Assembly: GCF_012844345.1 (NCBI RefSeq) | Contig: NZ_CP051625.1 | Coordinates: forward strand, 248,001 to 312,000 | Reading direction: 5' to 3' | Source: Pseudomonas sp. gcc21 | GTDB lineage: Bacteria > Pseudomonadota > Gammaproteobacteria > Pseudomonadales > Pseudomonadaceae | DNA length: 64,000 nucleotides | Shown here: positions 27,572 through 36,754 of the stretch, in pieces | Position numbering within the stretch: the first letter of the stretch is position 1 | Layout of the letters: each line of letters begins with the position of its first letter | Translations under genes and position numbers: made by a program | The notes under the pieces: generated by a model | Seen by the model: only the letters and a program-made list of their open reading frames with translations | What the model was told of the DNA's origin: nothing | The model's database searches: none

Positions 27572-28813
27572 ATGGCGCTTATTGTCCAGAAGTTTGGCGG
27601 TACCTCGGTCGGCAGTGTCGAGCGCATTTGCCAGGTAGCCGAGAAGATTAAGAGTTTCAGGGCACGCGGAGATGATCTTGTGGTTGTGGTATCGGCCATG
27701 AGCGGCGAGACCAACCGTCTGATAGATCTGGCGCGCCAGGTCCAGGCCTACCCGGACGCCCGAGAGCTGGACGTTATCCTTTCAACTGGCGAGCAGGTGA
27801 CGATCGGCCTGTTAGCTATGGCGCTTAAAGAAATTGATGTGCCAGCGATTTCCTATACAGGCTCCCAGGTTCGCATCGTGACCGATAACGCCTTCAACAA
27901 AGCGCGTATTCAACACATCGACGAGGCCAGGGTGCGGGCTGACCTGGACGCTGGCAGGGTCGTGATCGTTGCCGGATTCCAGGGCGTGGACGAGCAGGGC
28001 AATATCACTACCCTGGGCCGAGGCGGTTCTGATACCACCGGTGTTGCCCTGGCGGCAGCCCTCAAGGCAGACGAATGTCAGATCTATACTGACGTCGACG
28101 GCGTCTATACCACTGATCCGCGTGTTGTCGAAAGCGCTCGCCGGCTGGACAAGATTACCTTCGAGGAAATGCTCGAGATGGCCAGCCTCGGCTCGAAGGT
28201 GCTGCAGATTCGCGCAGTAGAATTCGCCGGCAAGTACAGCGTCCCGCTACGGGTGCTGCATAGTTTCAAAGAAGGTCCCGGAACGCTAATTACCCTTGAG
28301 GAAGCCTCATCCATGGAACAACCCGTCATTTCCGGCATCGCGTTCAATCGTGACGAAGCCAAGCTGACTATTCGTGGTGTGCCCGACACCCCCGGCGTGG
28401 CATTCAAGATCCTCGGACCGGTAAGCGCGGCCAATATCGAGATCGACATGATCGTGCAGAACGTGTCGAAGGATAATACGACCGATTTTACTTTCACCAT
28501 CAATCGTAACGATATCCGCAAAACCGAAGAGATTCTGCGTAAGATCGCCACCGAGATCGGCGCGCGGGAAGTCGCCGGCGACAGCAAGATAGCGAAGGTG
28601 TCGATTGTTGGCGTCGGTATGCGTTCCCATGCGGGTGTGGCGAGCCGAATGTTCGAAGCATTATCGCGTGAAGGGATCAATATCCAGATGATCTCGACAT
28701 CAGAGATCAAGATCTCCGTGGTGATTGACGAAAAATACCTGGAGCTGGCGGTGCGTTCGCTGCACTCCGCCTTTGATCTGGATACCGAAGTACCGGGTGC
28801 CGATCATCTCTGA
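27572..28813 (+). CDS. lysC: Aspartate kinase (lysine/threonine-sensitive type)
   Basis: Phosphorylates aspartate, the first step towards Lys, Thr, Met and diaminopimelate. 413 residues; kinase domain about 1-240 with KFGGTSVGS, STGEQVTIGLLAMAL and LGRGGSDTTGVALAAAL. Two ACT domains follow (about 265-340 and 345-410; GVGMRSHAGVASRMFEAL), which bind the feedback amino acids. The length and ACT arrangement fit the Pseudomonas enzyme. The ribosome site before the ATG is weak. Confidence 0.96.
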   Translation: MALIVQKFGGTSVGSVERICQVAEKIKSFRARGDDLVVVVSAMSGETNRLIDLARQVQAYPDARELDVILSTGEQVTIGLLAMALKEIDVPAISYTGSQVRIVTDNAFNKARIQHIDEARVRADLDAGRVVIVAGFQGVDEQGNITTLGRGGSDTTGVALAAALKADECQIYTDVDGVYTTDPRVVESARRLDKITFEEMLEMASLGSKVLQIRAVEFAGKYSVPLRVLHSFKEGPGTLITLEEASSMEQPVISGIAFNRDEAKLTIRGVPDTPGVAFKILGPVSAANIEIDMIVQNVSKDNTTDFTFTINRNDIRKTEEILRKIATEIGAREVAGDSKIAKVSIVGVGMRSHAGVASRMFEALSREGINIQMISTSEIKISVVIDEKYLELAVRSLHSAFDLDTEVPGADHL

Positions 28814-28830
28814 GCCCTTCCCAAACTGAC

Positions 28831-28855
28831 CGCAAGCGTCTCTGCGACGCTTGCG
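28831..28855 (+). terminator. Hairpin after lysC
   Basis: CGCAAGCGTC (28831-28840) and GACGCTTGCG (28846-28855) form a perfect 10-bp stem around TCTGC, 18 bp after the lysC stop. No continuous T-tract follows. Confidence 0.55.
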
Positions 28856-29032
28856 AGGGCGCGTTCCTTTGGCTGACGTGCCCCTCTTGGCTTCCCGGTG
28901 TGAGTTAACCCCGTATATGTATCGAACCCCTGATGCATCGTGTGGTCAACATCCATGCCAGCAAGGCGGCCAACAGGCAACTAGCCGGTTTTTGCAGACT
29001 GCTGTGTGCTGATCAAAATCAAGGAGAAAGGA

Positions 29033-29218
29033 ATGCTAATTTTGACTCGTCGGGTTGGTGAAACCCTGATGGTAGGTGATGAAGTAACGGTGACCGTGCT
29101 GGGTGTGAAGGGTAACCAGGTTCGCATCGGGGTGAATGCGCCCAAAGAAGTGGCGGTTCATCGCGAAGAAATTTATCAGCGTATACAAAAAGAGAAAGGT
29201 GAAGAGCCAAGCGTTTAA
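29033..29218 (+). CDS. csrA: Carbon storage regulator CsrA/RsmA
   Basis: A small RNA-binding dimer that represses or stabilises mRNAs at GGA motifs and controls motility, secretion and biofilm switching. The ATG at 29033 follows AAGGAG and gives 61 residues. The sequence [18 protein letters not shown] is nearly invariant in the family, and Arg44 lies in [12 protein letters not shown]. It lies between lysC and tRNA-Ser, as in P. aeruginosa. Confidence 0.98.
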   Translation: MLILTRRVGETLMVGDEVTVTVLGVKGNQVRIGVNAPKEVAVHREEIYQRIQKEKGEEPSV

Positions 29219-29235
29219 ATTTCTTAAAGTTTTTA

Positions 29236-29264
29236 TTGCATTGGGCGGAGCGCATCGGTAATAT
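29236..29264 (+). promoter_or_regulatory. Sigma-70 promoter of tRNA-Ser
   Basis: TTGCAT (29236-29241) and TAATAT (29259-29264) are 17 bp apart; the tRNA begins 13 bp after the -10. Confidence 0.6.
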
Positions 29265-29276
29265 TCAGCGCGTTAC

Positions 29277-29367
29277 GGAGAGGTGGCCGAGTGGCTGAAG
29301 GCGCTCCCCTGCTAAGGGAGTATATCTCAAAAGGGTATCGCGGGTTCGAATCCCGCCCTCTCCGCCA
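29277..29367 (+). tRNA. tRNA-Ser(GCU)
   Basis: 91 nt with encoded CCA and a long variable arm, as expected for Ser. The acceptor GGAGAGG (29277-29283) pairs with CCTCTCC (29357-29363). The anticodon loop CTGCTAA gives GCT. Confidence 0.97.
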
Positions 29368-29424
29368 CTTTGTGGTTGTAGTGGTGGTCAGACGTTAGCT
29401 TCTGAATTTTAAAGAAAAAAATGT

Positions 29425-29452
29425 TTGACAGTTAAAATTAACGCCCTATAAT
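29425..29452 (+). promoter_or_regulatory. Near-consensus sigma-70 promoter of tRNA-Arg(ACG)
   Basis: TTGACA (29425-29430) and TATAAT (29447-29452), both consensus, are 16 bp apart. The tRNA begins 12 bp after the -10. Confidence 0.85.
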
Positions 29453-29464
29453 ACGCCCCACAAT

Positions 29465-29541
29465 GCACTCGTAGCTCAGCTGGATAGAGTACTCGGCTAC
29501 GAACCGAGCGGTCGAAGGTTCGAATCCTTCCGAGTGCACCA
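29465..29541 (+). tRNA. tRNA-Arg(ACG)
   Basis: 77 nt with encoded CCA. The acceptor GCACTCG (29465-29471) pairs with CGAGTGC (29531-29537). The anticodon loop CTACGAA gives ACG, read as inosine after modification. Confidence 0.97.
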
Positions 29542-29550
29542 AACGAAAAG

Positions 29551-29581
29551 CCCACTGGTTAATCCCGGTGGGTTTTTTTTT
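29551..29581 (+). terminator. Rho-independent terminator of tRNA-Arg
   Basis: CCCACTGG (29551-29558) and CCGGTGGG (29565-29572) pair with one G-T wobble, followed by nine T residues. Confidence 0.88.
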
Positions 29582-29721
29582 GCCTCTCGTTTAGTCGGCC
29601 AAACCCTGGCGAGACGGGTACCACAACCTGCCAGGCTCCTGCTAGGCTGAAACCAGGCTTGCCATGCGCCGCCTCGCTTGGCCCGCTCGCTGACGCATCG
29701 CCAGACCATCGGGAAGTATTC

Positions 29722-31143
29722 ATGTCAGATCCCAGCCTCAATCTGCCGGACAGCCTTCAGGATCGACTCGACCAGGTCGTGGTAATGCTTGAGCGGCTTG
29801 GTGTCGGCGATCACCGTGGTGCCGAGCATGACGAGGATGCCGAGACCTATCGCCAGACGCTTGTCGATTTACAGGCTCTGCTGGATGAGCTTCACCCGGC
29901 CGATATCGCCTATATCCTCGAGTCCCTCCCGTTTGAAGAGCGTTTAACGGTCTGGCGGCGTGTACGGTCCGAGCGAGATGGTGAGATCCTTCTAGAGGTG
30001 TCGGATGCGGTGCGTGAAACCCTCATCGCGGACATGGATGATCACGAGATCATCGCCGCGGCCAACACGCTGGACGCCGATGAGCTCGCCGACCTGGCGC
30101 CGGATCTGCCGCGTGATGTAGTGCGCGAGCTGATGGATACACTTGATGCCCAACAGCGCGAGCGGTTGCGCTCGGCGTTATCCTACGATGCGGACCAGGT
30201 CGGGGCATTGATGGATTTCGACATGGTCACCATCAGGGATGATGTATCGCTCGAGGTGGTGATCCGTTATCTGCGCCGTTTCGATGCGCTACCTGACCAT
30301 ACCGACAAGCTGTTTGTGGTGGACATGGATGGCGTTCTGAAAGGTGTGTTACCGATCAAGCGCTTGTTGGTCGGCTTGCCTGATGAGCTGGTGCGCGACG
30401 CGATGGCCGTCGAGCCGGTCGTTTTTGGGCCAACGGATGATGCGGGGGAGGCCGCGCAGGCGTTTGAACGCTACGATCTGGTATCGGCACCCGTGGTCGA
30501 TGTGCAGGGCGAGCTGCAAGGACGACTAACCATTGGCGTAATGGTCGACTATATCCGGGAAGAAAGCGAAACAGAGGCGCTTAACGCGGCCGGTCTGCGC
30601 GAGGAAGAGGATATTTTCGCCTCAGTGTGGAAGTCAGTCCGCAACCGTTGGGCGTGGTTGGCTGTCAACCTATGTACCGCTTTGATCGCGTCTCGGGTAA
30701 TCGGTCTGTTCGAGAACGCAATTGAACAATTGGTCGCGCTCGCGGCATTGATGCCAATCGTCGCCGGAATCGGCGGCAATTCAGGAAACCAAACCATTAC
30801 CATGATCGTGCGCGGCATTGCCACCGGGCAGGTCCAGGTTGCCCATGGTCGACGTCTGATCCGCAAGGAGGCGTCTGTAGCCATGATCAATGGGATGTTC
30901 TGGGGGGTGGTGCTTTCCGTTATCGCCTATTGGCTATATGCAAGCGTAGCGCTGGCCATCGTCCTGCTCGCAGCCATGACCCTTAACATGCTGCTAGCTT
31001 CAATCATGGGGGTGGTTATTCCGCTGGCAAGGATGCGCATGGGTAATGATCCGGCACTTGGCGCGAGTGTGATGATCACCGCAATAACCGACAGTGGCGG
31101 GTTCTTTATCTTCCTCGGGCTGGCTACAATTTTCCTGCTTTAA
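29722..31143 (+). CDS. mgtE: Magnesium transporter MgtE
   Basis: A dimeric, Mg2+-gated inner-membrane channel. The ATG at 29722 gives 473 residues; an upstream in-frame start adds 21 atypical residues. The order is the family's: cytoplasmic N domain of superhelical repeats (about 50-150), two CBS domains (about 155-280; MDFDMVTIRDDVSLEVVIRY and VFGPTDDAGEAAQAFERYDL), then five transmembrane helices (about 305-473). The channel motifs MPIVAGIGGNSGNQ and DPALGASVMITAITDS hold the pore residues. Confidence 0.94.
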   Translation: MSDPSLNLPDSLQDRLDQVVVMLERLGVGDHRGAEHDEDAETYRQTLVDLQALLDELHPADIAYILESLPFEERLTVWRRVRSERDGEILLEVSDAVRETLIADMDDHEIIAAANTLDADELADLAPDLPRDVVRELMDTLDAQQRERLRSALSYDADQVGALMDFDMVTIRDDVSLEVVIRYLRRFDALPDHTDKLFVVDMDGVLKGVLPIKRLLVGLPDELVRDAMAVEPVVFGPTDDAGEAAQAFERYDLVSAPVVDVQGELQGRLTIGVMVDYIREESETEALNAAGLREEEDIFASVWKSVRNRWAWLAVNLCTALIASRVIGLFENAIEQLVALAALMPIVAGIGGNSGNQTITMIVRGIATGQVQVAHGRRLIRKEASVAMINGMFWGVVLSVIAYWLYASVALAIVLLAAMTLNMLLASIMGVVIPLARMRMGNDPALGASVMITAITDSGGFFIFLGLATIFLL

Positions 31144-31332
31144 TACCCCGGCATCCAGGCTTTCCGTCTGGGCCCGTCCCGTTAGGCCAGCGCGCTGCGG
31201 GAGAATCATGCGTCCCACAGAGAATCACGAACAAGCAACCGCTGAGCGTCCCGGACTGCGCGGCTTTCGATGTCGCCTGGATTGCCAAGAATGTCACATC
31301 AGGATACATTACACCGGTTTTGCGCGAGCAGA

Positions 31333-31365
31333 ACCGGTCAATTCGACTGGCCGGTGTCGCTTTTT
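31333..31365 (+). terminator. Possible terminator upstream of oadG
   Basis: ACCGG (31333-31337) and CCGGT (31350-31354) pair around a loop, followed by GTCGC and five T residues. It would end transcription from mgtE before the oad operon. The stem is short. Confidence 0.35.
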
Positions 31366-31428
31366 CTGAACAATAAAACCGAATTTTCAACAGCTCGCTT
31401 CGCGAGCGTGCGAGGGCGGGAGACAAGA

Positions 31429-31680
31429 ATGAATTCAACCGAAGTGCTGATGGAAGGCGTTGATCTGATGGTCATGGGCATGGGGGCGGTCTTTACGTTC
31501 CTCATCTCGCTGGTGATCATCGTTACGCTGATGTCGAAGCTGCTGGGTAAATATTTCCCGGATGCCATCCCCACGCCAAAGGCACCATCTCGGCCGAAAC
31601 CAGCTCCAGACGCGGTCGATCCCGAACTCATTGCCGTGATCAGTACTGCCATACGCCAGCATCGTTCACGCGCTTCCTGA
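31429..31680 (+). CDS. oadG: Oxaloacetate decarboxylase gamma subunit OadG
   Basis: Small membrane subunit that assembles the sodium-translocating oxaloacetate decarboxylase and binds zinc. The ATG at 31429 follows GGGAG and gives 83 residues. One transmembrane helix (about 14-36, MVMGMGAVFTFLISLVIIV) is followed by a Pro-rich linker (PTPKAPSRPKPAPD) and the family's C-terminal part DPELIAVISTAIRQHR. It starts the oadG-oadA-oadB operon. Confidence 0.88.
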   Translation: MNSTEVLMEGVDLMVMGMGAVFTFLISLVIIVTLMSKLLGKYFPDAIPTPKAPSRPKPAPDAVDPELIAVISTAIRQHRSRAS

Positions 31681-31728
31681 CACCTTTACGAAAAACTTCA
31701 TCCTAAAAATCCAAAAGGCCATAAAACT

Positions 31729-33522
31729 ATGACCGATACCAAGAAGCCCTTGGGCATTACTGATGTCATTCTGCGAGACGCCCACCAATCCATCCTGGCC
31801 ACGCGCATGCGCCTCGAGGACATGCTGCCGATTGCCGGCAAGCTGGACCAGGTAGGCTTCTGGTCAGTTGAATCCTGGGGCGGAGCGACTTTTGACGCCT
31901 GTATCCGGTATCTGGGTGAAGATCCATGGGAACGCATCCGTGAACTGAAAAAAGCAATGCCCAACACGCGCCAGCAGATGCTGCTGCGTGGGCAGAACCT
32001 GCTCGGGTATCGTCATTACGCCGATGACGTTGTGGAGCGGTTTGTTGAGCGTGCCGCTACCAATGGCGTCGACGTGTTCCGTGTATTCGACGCAATGAAC
32101 GACCCGCGTAACCTCGAGACTGCGCTTAAAGCTGTCAAGGCTCAGGGCAAGCACGCCCAGGGCACCATTTCATATACCACCAGCCCGGTCCATACCGTAG
32201 ACATGTGGGTTGATCTGGCCAAAACCATTGAAGACATGGGCGCTGATTCCATTGCGATCAAGGATATGGCGGGTATCCTGAATCCTTACGTTGGCTTTGA
32301 TCTGGTTTCACGCCTCAAGGCTTCCTTGAGCATTCCTGTACACATGCAGTGCCACGCGACCGCTGGCCTGTCGACTGCCGCTATTCTCAAGGCAGTCGAG
32401 GCGGGCATCGATAATGTCGATACCGCTATCTCCTCGATGTCGATGACCTACGGCCATTCGCCGACCGAGTCGGTGGTGGCGATCTTCCAGAACACTGAGC
32501 ACGATACCGGCCTGGATCTGCTGCTGCTTGAGGAAGTTGCTGCGTATTTCCGCGAAGTGCGGAAAAAGTACGCCAAGTTTGAAGGCAACCTGAAAGGTGT
32601 TGATTCGCGCATCCTGGTCGCCCAGGTTCCTGGCGGCATGCTCACCAACATGGAAAGTCAGTTGAAAGAGCAGGGCGCTGGCGACAAATTCGATGAGGTA
32701 CTGGCCGAGATCCCTCGCGTGCGTGAGGACTTGGGCTTTATCCCCCTGGTTACACCGACCTCGCAGATTGTCGGGACTCAGGCTGTTATCAACGTTCTGA
32801 CCGGTGAGCGCTACAAGTCGATTACCAAGGAAACCTCGGGCATTCTCAAGGGCGAATACGGTGCAGCGCCGGCGCCATTCAATACCGAATTGCAGCAGCG
32901 TGTATTGGCTGGTGCTGAGGCCATCACCTGCCGTCCGGCCGACCTGCTTGAGCCAGAGATGGATAAGCTCACTGCTGAGCTGAAGGGCATCGCTCAGGAG
33001 AAAGGAATCAAGCTCGCCGCTAACGAAATTGACGATGTGCTGACCTATGCACTGTTCCCGCAGATTGGCCTGAAATTCCTGGAAAACCGCGGTAACCCGG
33101 ACGCCTTCGAGCCGGTACCGACTGGGCAGGAAATGGTCGCCAAAACCACCAAGCCGGGCGAGCCGGACGTTTACACCGTCACGGTGAACGGTAAGGAGTT
33201 CGTGGTTCAGGTCGCCGACGGCGGTGACATCACTGGCATCAAGCCGGTGGACGGCGCTGCGCCTGCCGCCGCAACGTCAGGATCAGCACCTGCTCCGGCA
33301 GCTGGCGCTGGCGAGCCGCAACCTGCTCCGTTGGCCGGGAATATCTTCAAGGTACTTGTCAGCCCTGGCGACGCGGTAGAGGACGGCGAGGTAGTAATGA
33401 TCCTCGAAGCCATGAAGATGGAAACCGAGGTCTGCGCCCGCAAGGCGGGGACTGTGGGTACGGTCAATGTAAAAGTGGGCGACGCGGTCAACGTCGGCGA
33501 CACTTTGCTGACCATCGGTTAA
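31729..33522 (+). CDS. oadA: Oxaloacetate decarboxylase alpha subunit (biotin-carboxyl carrier)
   Basis: Catalyses carboxyl transfer from oxaloacetate to its biotin. 597 residues: the N-terminal TIM-barrel carboxyltransferase (about 1-300; [37 protein letters not shown]), the conserved carboxylase domain (about 320-470), an Ala/Pro-rich flexible linker (about 510-525), and a C-terminal biotinyl domain with the lysine in EAMKMETEV. The closest look-alike is the pyruvate carboxylase B subunit. The presence of oadG upstream and oadB 12 bp downstream favours the sodium pump. Confidence 0.93.
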   Translation: MTDTKKPLGITDVILRDAHQSILATRMRLEDMLPIAGKLDQVGFWSVESWGGATFDACIRYLGEDPWERIRELKKAMPNTRQQMLLRGQNLLGYRHYADDVVERFVERAATNGVDVFRVFDAMNDPRNLETALKAVKAQGKHAQGTISYTTSPVHTVDMWVDLAKTIEDMGADSIAIKDMAGILNPYVGFDLVSRLKASLSIPVHMQCHATAGLSTAAILKAVEAGIDNVDTAISSMSMTYGHSPTESVVAIFQNTEHDTGLDLLLLEEVAAYFREVRKKYAKFEGNLKGVDSRILVAQVPGGMLTNMESQLKEQGAGDKFDEVLAEIPRVREDLGFIPLVTPTSQIVGTQAVINVLTGERYKSITKETSGILKGEYGAAPAPFNTELQQRVLAGAEAITCRPADLLEPEMDKLTAELKGIAQEKGIKLAANEIDDVLTYALFPQIGLKFLENRGNPDAFEPVPTGQEMVAKTTKPGEPDVYTVTVNGKEFVVQVADGGDITGIKPVDGAAPAAATSGSAPAPAAGAGEPQPAPLAGNIFKVLVSPGDAVEDGEVVMILEAMKMETEVCARKAGTVGTVNVKVGDAVNVGDTLLTIG

Positions 33523-33534
33523 GGAGAACCGTGA

Positions 33535-34671
33535 ATGGATAAGCTTCTCACCCTCTGGCACTCAACCGGTCTCTATCATATAGAGCCGGGCCAGTTGTTC
33601 ATGATCTTCATTTGCTTCGGTCTGATCTACCTGGCGATCAAGAAAGGCTTTGAGCCGTTGCTGTTGATACCAATCGGTTTTGGCGGTTTGTTGGCCAACA
33701 TCCCCGTTGCGAACATGTCGGAAGGCATGGGCATCCTCAAGCTGATCTACGACGTGGGTATTCCAACCTCCGTGTTTCCGCTCCTGATCTTCATGGGTGT
33801 CGGTGCCATGACGGATTTCGGTCCGATGCTGGCCAATCCACGCACGCTGCTGCTGGGTGCCGCTGCGCAATTCGGTATCTTTGGTACCTTGTTGGGCGCA
33901 TTGGCGCTGACGGCTTGGGGCATCCCGGGTTTCGAGTTCACCCTGCAACAGGCTGCTTCAATTGCCATCATCGGGGGCGCGGACGGTCCGACATCGATCT
34001 TCGTTACCTCCAAGCTTGCGCCTGAGCTATTGGGTCCGATTGCCGTTGCGGCGTATTCCTACATGGCGCTGGTGCCGCTGCTGCAACCGCCGATCATGCG
34101 CGCTTTGACCACAGAGAAAGAACGGTCAATCGTCATGACTCAGCTGCGCGTAGTCAGCAAAGCCGAGAAGATCATCTTCCCGTTGGCGCTGGTCATGCTG
34201 GTCGGCCTATTGCTCCCGGATGCGGCGCCGTTGATCGGTATGTTCTGCCTGGGTAACCTGATGCGCGAATCCGGCGTCGTGGAGCGTCTGGCTGATACCA
34301 GTCGCAACGCCTTGATCAACATCGTCACCATTGGTCTGGGCTTGTCGGTGGGCGCGAAGTTGTCATCAGAGGCTTTCCTGCAGCTGACGACCTTGGGCAT
34401 TCTGGTGCTGGGTATGGTTGCTTTCTGCGTCGGTACTGCTGCCGGGGTGTTGATGGCCAAGCTGATGAACGCCGTTAGCAAGACGGCCATCAATCCTTTA
34501 ATCGGGTCGGCAGGCGTTTCCGCTGTACCTATGGCTGCTCGAGTTTCCAACCGCGTTGGGCTGGAATCGAATCCTCATAACTTCCTGCTCATGCATGCCA
34601 TGGGACCGAACGTAGCAGGCGTAATCGGTTCGGCAGTGGCTGCGGGTGTGTTGTTGACCTTCGTAGGTTAA
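33535..34671 (+). CDS. oadB: Oxaloacetate decarboxylase beta subunit (sodium pump)
   Basis: Multi-pass membrane subunit that decarboxylates carboxybiotin and exports Na+. 378 residues with many hydrophobic segments (about 9 helices). The family motifs [29 protein letters not shown] (with the conserved Asp used in Na+ transport) and [16 protein letters not shown] are present. AAGGAG precedes the ATG. It ends the operon at a strong terminator. The complete oadGAB set indicates use of a sodium gradient. Confidence 0.95.
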   Translation: MDKLLTLWHSTGLYHIEPGQLFMIFICFGLIYLAIKKGFEPLLLIPIGFGGLLANIPVANMSEGMGILKLIYDVGIPTSVFPLLIFMGVGAMTDFGPMLANPRTLLLGAAAQFGIFGTLLGALALTAWGIPGFEFTLQQAASIAIIGGADGPTSIFVTSKLAPELLGPIAVAAYSYMALVPLLQPPIMRALTTEKERSIVMTQLRVVSKAEKIIFPLALVMLVGLLLPDAAPLIGMFCLGNLMRESGVVERLADTSRNALINIVTIGLGLSVGAKLSSEAFLQLTTLGILVLGMVAFCVGTAAGVLMAKLMNAVSKTAINPLIGSAGVSAVPMAARVSNRVGLESNPHNFLLMHAMGPNVAGVIGSAVAAGVLLTFVG

Positions 34672-34690
34672 TTATCTCAGCCATAAAAAA

Positions 34691-34715
34691 ACCCGCTCTC
34701 TGAGCGGGTTTTTTT
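34691..34715. terminator. Bidirectional rho-independent terminator after oadB
   Basis: ACCCGCTC (34691-34698) and GAGCGGGT (34702-34709) form an 8-bp stem with T residues after it (34710-34715) and A residues before it. It can serve both oadB (plus) and amrZ (minus). Confidence 0.9.
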
Positions 34716-34738
34716 GCCTGGTACTCACAGGTTTACTG

Positions 34739-35056
34739 TCAGGATGCTTCGCTTACCAATAGCGCGAGTAGGGCGTTTTGCTGGCGACGACTCATTTCGC
34801 GGAAGCGCAGCAGTAGTTCCTGTTCGGGGTGGCTCAACGACTCGAGCTGTTGATCGTTCAGTGCCTGCCGTGACGGCTGTTCCGGAAGCGTAGGCAGATC
34901 CAGCAAGCTGTGCTCGAGACGCGCGATAATTTCCGAATTCATGCTGCGGTGATGCTGCTTCGCGACCTCAGCTATACGGTCCCGCATGCCTTGCGGCAAA
35001 CGTACAACGAACTTGTCTGCGGTCCTGCTGGTGTAATGTTGGATTGCAGTTTTCAT
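34739..35056 (-). CDS. amrZ: Ribbon-helix-helix regulator AmrZ (AlgZ)
   Basis: In Pseudomonas, AmrZ is a global DNA-binding regulator of alginate, flagella, pili and c-di-GMP genes. The 105-residue product from the ATG at 35054-35056 has the near-identical core [18 protein letters not shown] and [18 protein letters not shown], the ribbon-helix-helix fold. The C-terminal part ([20 protein letters not shown]) corresponds to the tetramerisation domain. An upstream in-frame start (35101) would add 15 non-conserved residues. It is convergent with oadB. Given the flagellar block later in the window, a regulatory link is plausible. Confidence 0.92.
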   Translation of the reverse strand: MKTAIQHYTSRTADKFVVRLPQGMRDRIAEVAKQHHRSMNSEIIARLEHSLLDLPTLPEQPSRQALNDQQLESLSHPEQELLLRFREMSRRQQNALLALLVSEAS

Positions 35057-35369
35057 AAGGCAAGAATAATCGCTTTGTCTAGATATGGTCGATGGCGGCA
35101 TCTGGAGCTGCGTGATTCTCCGTCAGGGTAATCGCCGGCTTTTTTTCAGGAGGAGCGGAACCCCCAATGTGATGCAGACAACAGATTCGGACTCAATGCT
35201 CCTTTATACCGGTTTTTTTTAATTTTCCCAGCTTTGCGACAAAAAAATGTCTTCAGGATGTGACGGGTTACAGACGCTGCTGCGGAAACTGGCACTCAAC
35301 TTGTTTTGGAAAGTGGCCAAGCTTGCGCTTGATCAGTTAATATGCCCGTCGATTTTCTCCCCTGCGAAT
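35057..35369. other. amrZ upstream region, no gene
   Basis: This 313-bp stretch between amrZ (divergent) and tRNA-Arg holds no plausible gene. It contains a T-rich run at about 35210-35230, which with the preceding GC-rich sequence does not form a clear hairpin. AmrZ commonly autoregulates, but I could not identify an operator by eye. Confidence 0.4.
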
Positions 35370-35446
35370 GCGCTTGTAGCTCAGCTGGATAGAGCGACCG
35401 CCTCCTAAGCGGTAGGTCCCGGGTTCGAATCCCGGCTCGCGCACCA
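35370..35446 (+). tRNA. tRNA-Arg(CCU) with unusual acceptor stem
   Basis: 77 nt with encoded CCA; the anticodon loop CTCCTAA gives CCT. D, anticodon (CCGCC/GGCGG-type) and T stems (CCGGG/CCCGG) pair normally. The acceptor GCGCTTG (35370-35376) faces CTCGCGC (35436-35442): positions 5:68 (T-C) and 6:67 (T-T) cannot pair. The other five pairs are good. It may still function, or the 3' half may have been replaced. Confidence 0.88.
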
Positions 35447-35568
35447 TATCAAAAAAATTCTGTTTGTGAACCATTCTTATTCGGCAGCGTGACTGTGAAG
35501 TCGTTTCGCGACGCATTCTTATTGCTCTCCGCTTGAGACGGCAGCAGGTTTGCGATTAACGCACAGCT

Positions 35569-35583
35569 ATCCGATAATCGCCT
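35569..35583 (+). promoter_or_regulatory. PcaR box upstream of pcaR
   Basis: ATCCGATAATCGCCT matches the PcaR site GTTCGATAATCGCAC in 11 of 15 positions, with the CGATAATCGC core intact. It ends 26 bp before the pcaR start, consistent with autoregulation. Confidence 0.6.
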
Positions 35584-35609
35584 GTCCTCCAAGATCGCCA
35601 GGTTTGACC

Positions 35610-36455
35610 ATGTCCGACTCACCGCCGTCCAGGCCTGTCCTGGCCCCTCCTGCCTATGTGTCCCCCGCCAAGCGCATCGCTTCGTTAAGTGGTGATCCGA
35701 ATTTCATGACCTCCCTGGCGCGTGGGCTGGCTGTAATCAATGCGTTTCAGGAGCGCAAGCGACACCTGACCATCGCGCAGATTAGCCATCGCACCGAGAT
35801 TCCCAGGGCGGCGGTGCGCCGCTGTCTTTACACGCTTATGCAGCTTGGCTTTGCCACGACGGACGGGCGGACCTATTCGTTGCTGCCGAAAGTTCTTACT
35901 CTGGGCCATGCCTATTTGTCCTCGACCCCGCTCGCGGTCTCTGCGCAACCGTATCTGGACCGTCTTAGCGAGCAGCTGCATGAAGCCTGTAACCTCGCTA
36001 CGCTTGAGGGCGATCAAGTGCTGTACATCGCACGTTCGGCCATCCCGCAGCGACTGATATCGGTGGATCTCAGTGTAGGCAGTCGTCTGCCCGCTTATTG
36101 CACCTCCATGGGACGCGTATTGTTGGCTGCGCTCGACGACGTCGAGTTGACTGATCACCTGTCGAATGCCGAACTGCAGCCCAGAACCAGTCGTACTCTG
36201 TCTACGCCGGAAGCGCTGTGGGAATGTCTGCAACAGGTGCGTCGCCAGGGCTGGTGTCTGGTCGACCAGGAGCTTGAGCAGGGTTTGCGCTCGATCGCTG
36301 TACCGGTTTTTGATTCGGCTGGCCACGTCGTGGCAGCCATGAATGTCAGCACCCATGCGGGGAGGGTGCCAGCGACGGATCTCGAGCGAAGGATCCTTCC
36401 GGTCATGCTGGCAGCCAGCCAGGAGCTGAGCACTCAGCTGTTCAGTCCGGTTTGA
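35610..36455 (+). CDS. pcaR: IclR-family regulator of the beta-ketoadipate pathway, PcaR
   Basis: PcaR activates pcaIJ and other pca genes in response to beta-ketoadipate in P. putida and represses its own gene. The ATG at 35610 gives 281 residues. The sequence is very close to what I know of P. putida PcaR: an N-terminal Pro-rich lead, SGDPNFMTSLARGLAVINAF, the helix-turn-helix AQISHRTEIPRAAVRRCLYT, and the effector domain SVDLSVGSRLPAYCTSMGRV with VDQELEQGLRSIAVPV. It heads the ben-cat-pca block, with PcaR boxes before itself, before benR and before pcaI. Confidence 0.93.
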   Translation: MSDSPPSRPVLAPPAYVSPAKRIASLSGDPNFMTSLARGLAVINAFQERKRHLTIAQISHRTEIPRAAVRRCLYTLMQLGFATTDGRTYSLLPKVLTLGHAYLSSTPLAVSAQPYLDRLSEQLHEACNLATLEGDQVLYIARSAIPQRLISVDLSVGSRLPAYCTSMGRVLLAALDDVELTDHLSNAELQPRTSRTLSTPEALWECLQQVRRQGWCLVDQELEQGLRSIAVPVFDSAGHVVAAMNVSTHAGRVPATDLERRILPVMLAASQELSTQLFSPV

Positions 36456-36494
36456 TCATGTCATTGATGTGAATCAGCCAGGCGGACTTCTCTG

Positions 36495-36529
36495 GTTCGT
36501 TATCGGGCGATTGTGTTCGATTATCGGCC
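36495..36529 (+). promoter_or_regulatory. Pair of PcaR-like boxes between pcaR and benR
   Basis: GTTCGTTATCGGGCG (36495-36509) and GTTCGATTATCGGCC (36515-36529) are each close to GTTCGATAATCGCAC, 20 bp apart, nearly the spacing of the pair before pcaI (19 bp). They lie 226-260 bp before the benR ATG. They could control benR from a long leader, or an unannotated short transcript. Confidence 0.5.
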
Positions 36530-36754
36530 ATATGCGACCTTGGTTGAATGCACGACTAGGTGGATAAGGCACACTATTTGATATCGGTTCGGGCTGGCTG
36601 AACACTCTAAGCATGTTCCGCAGCCCACCTGGCCCCAATCAGACGCTTTGTCGCGGGGGCTGTATGCGATGGATCGCCTGCATTGCCATGGACAGCAATT
36701 GACGACTCGCCAGATATCGAGTCGAGCGCCTTCACATACAAGAGCACCCTTATT

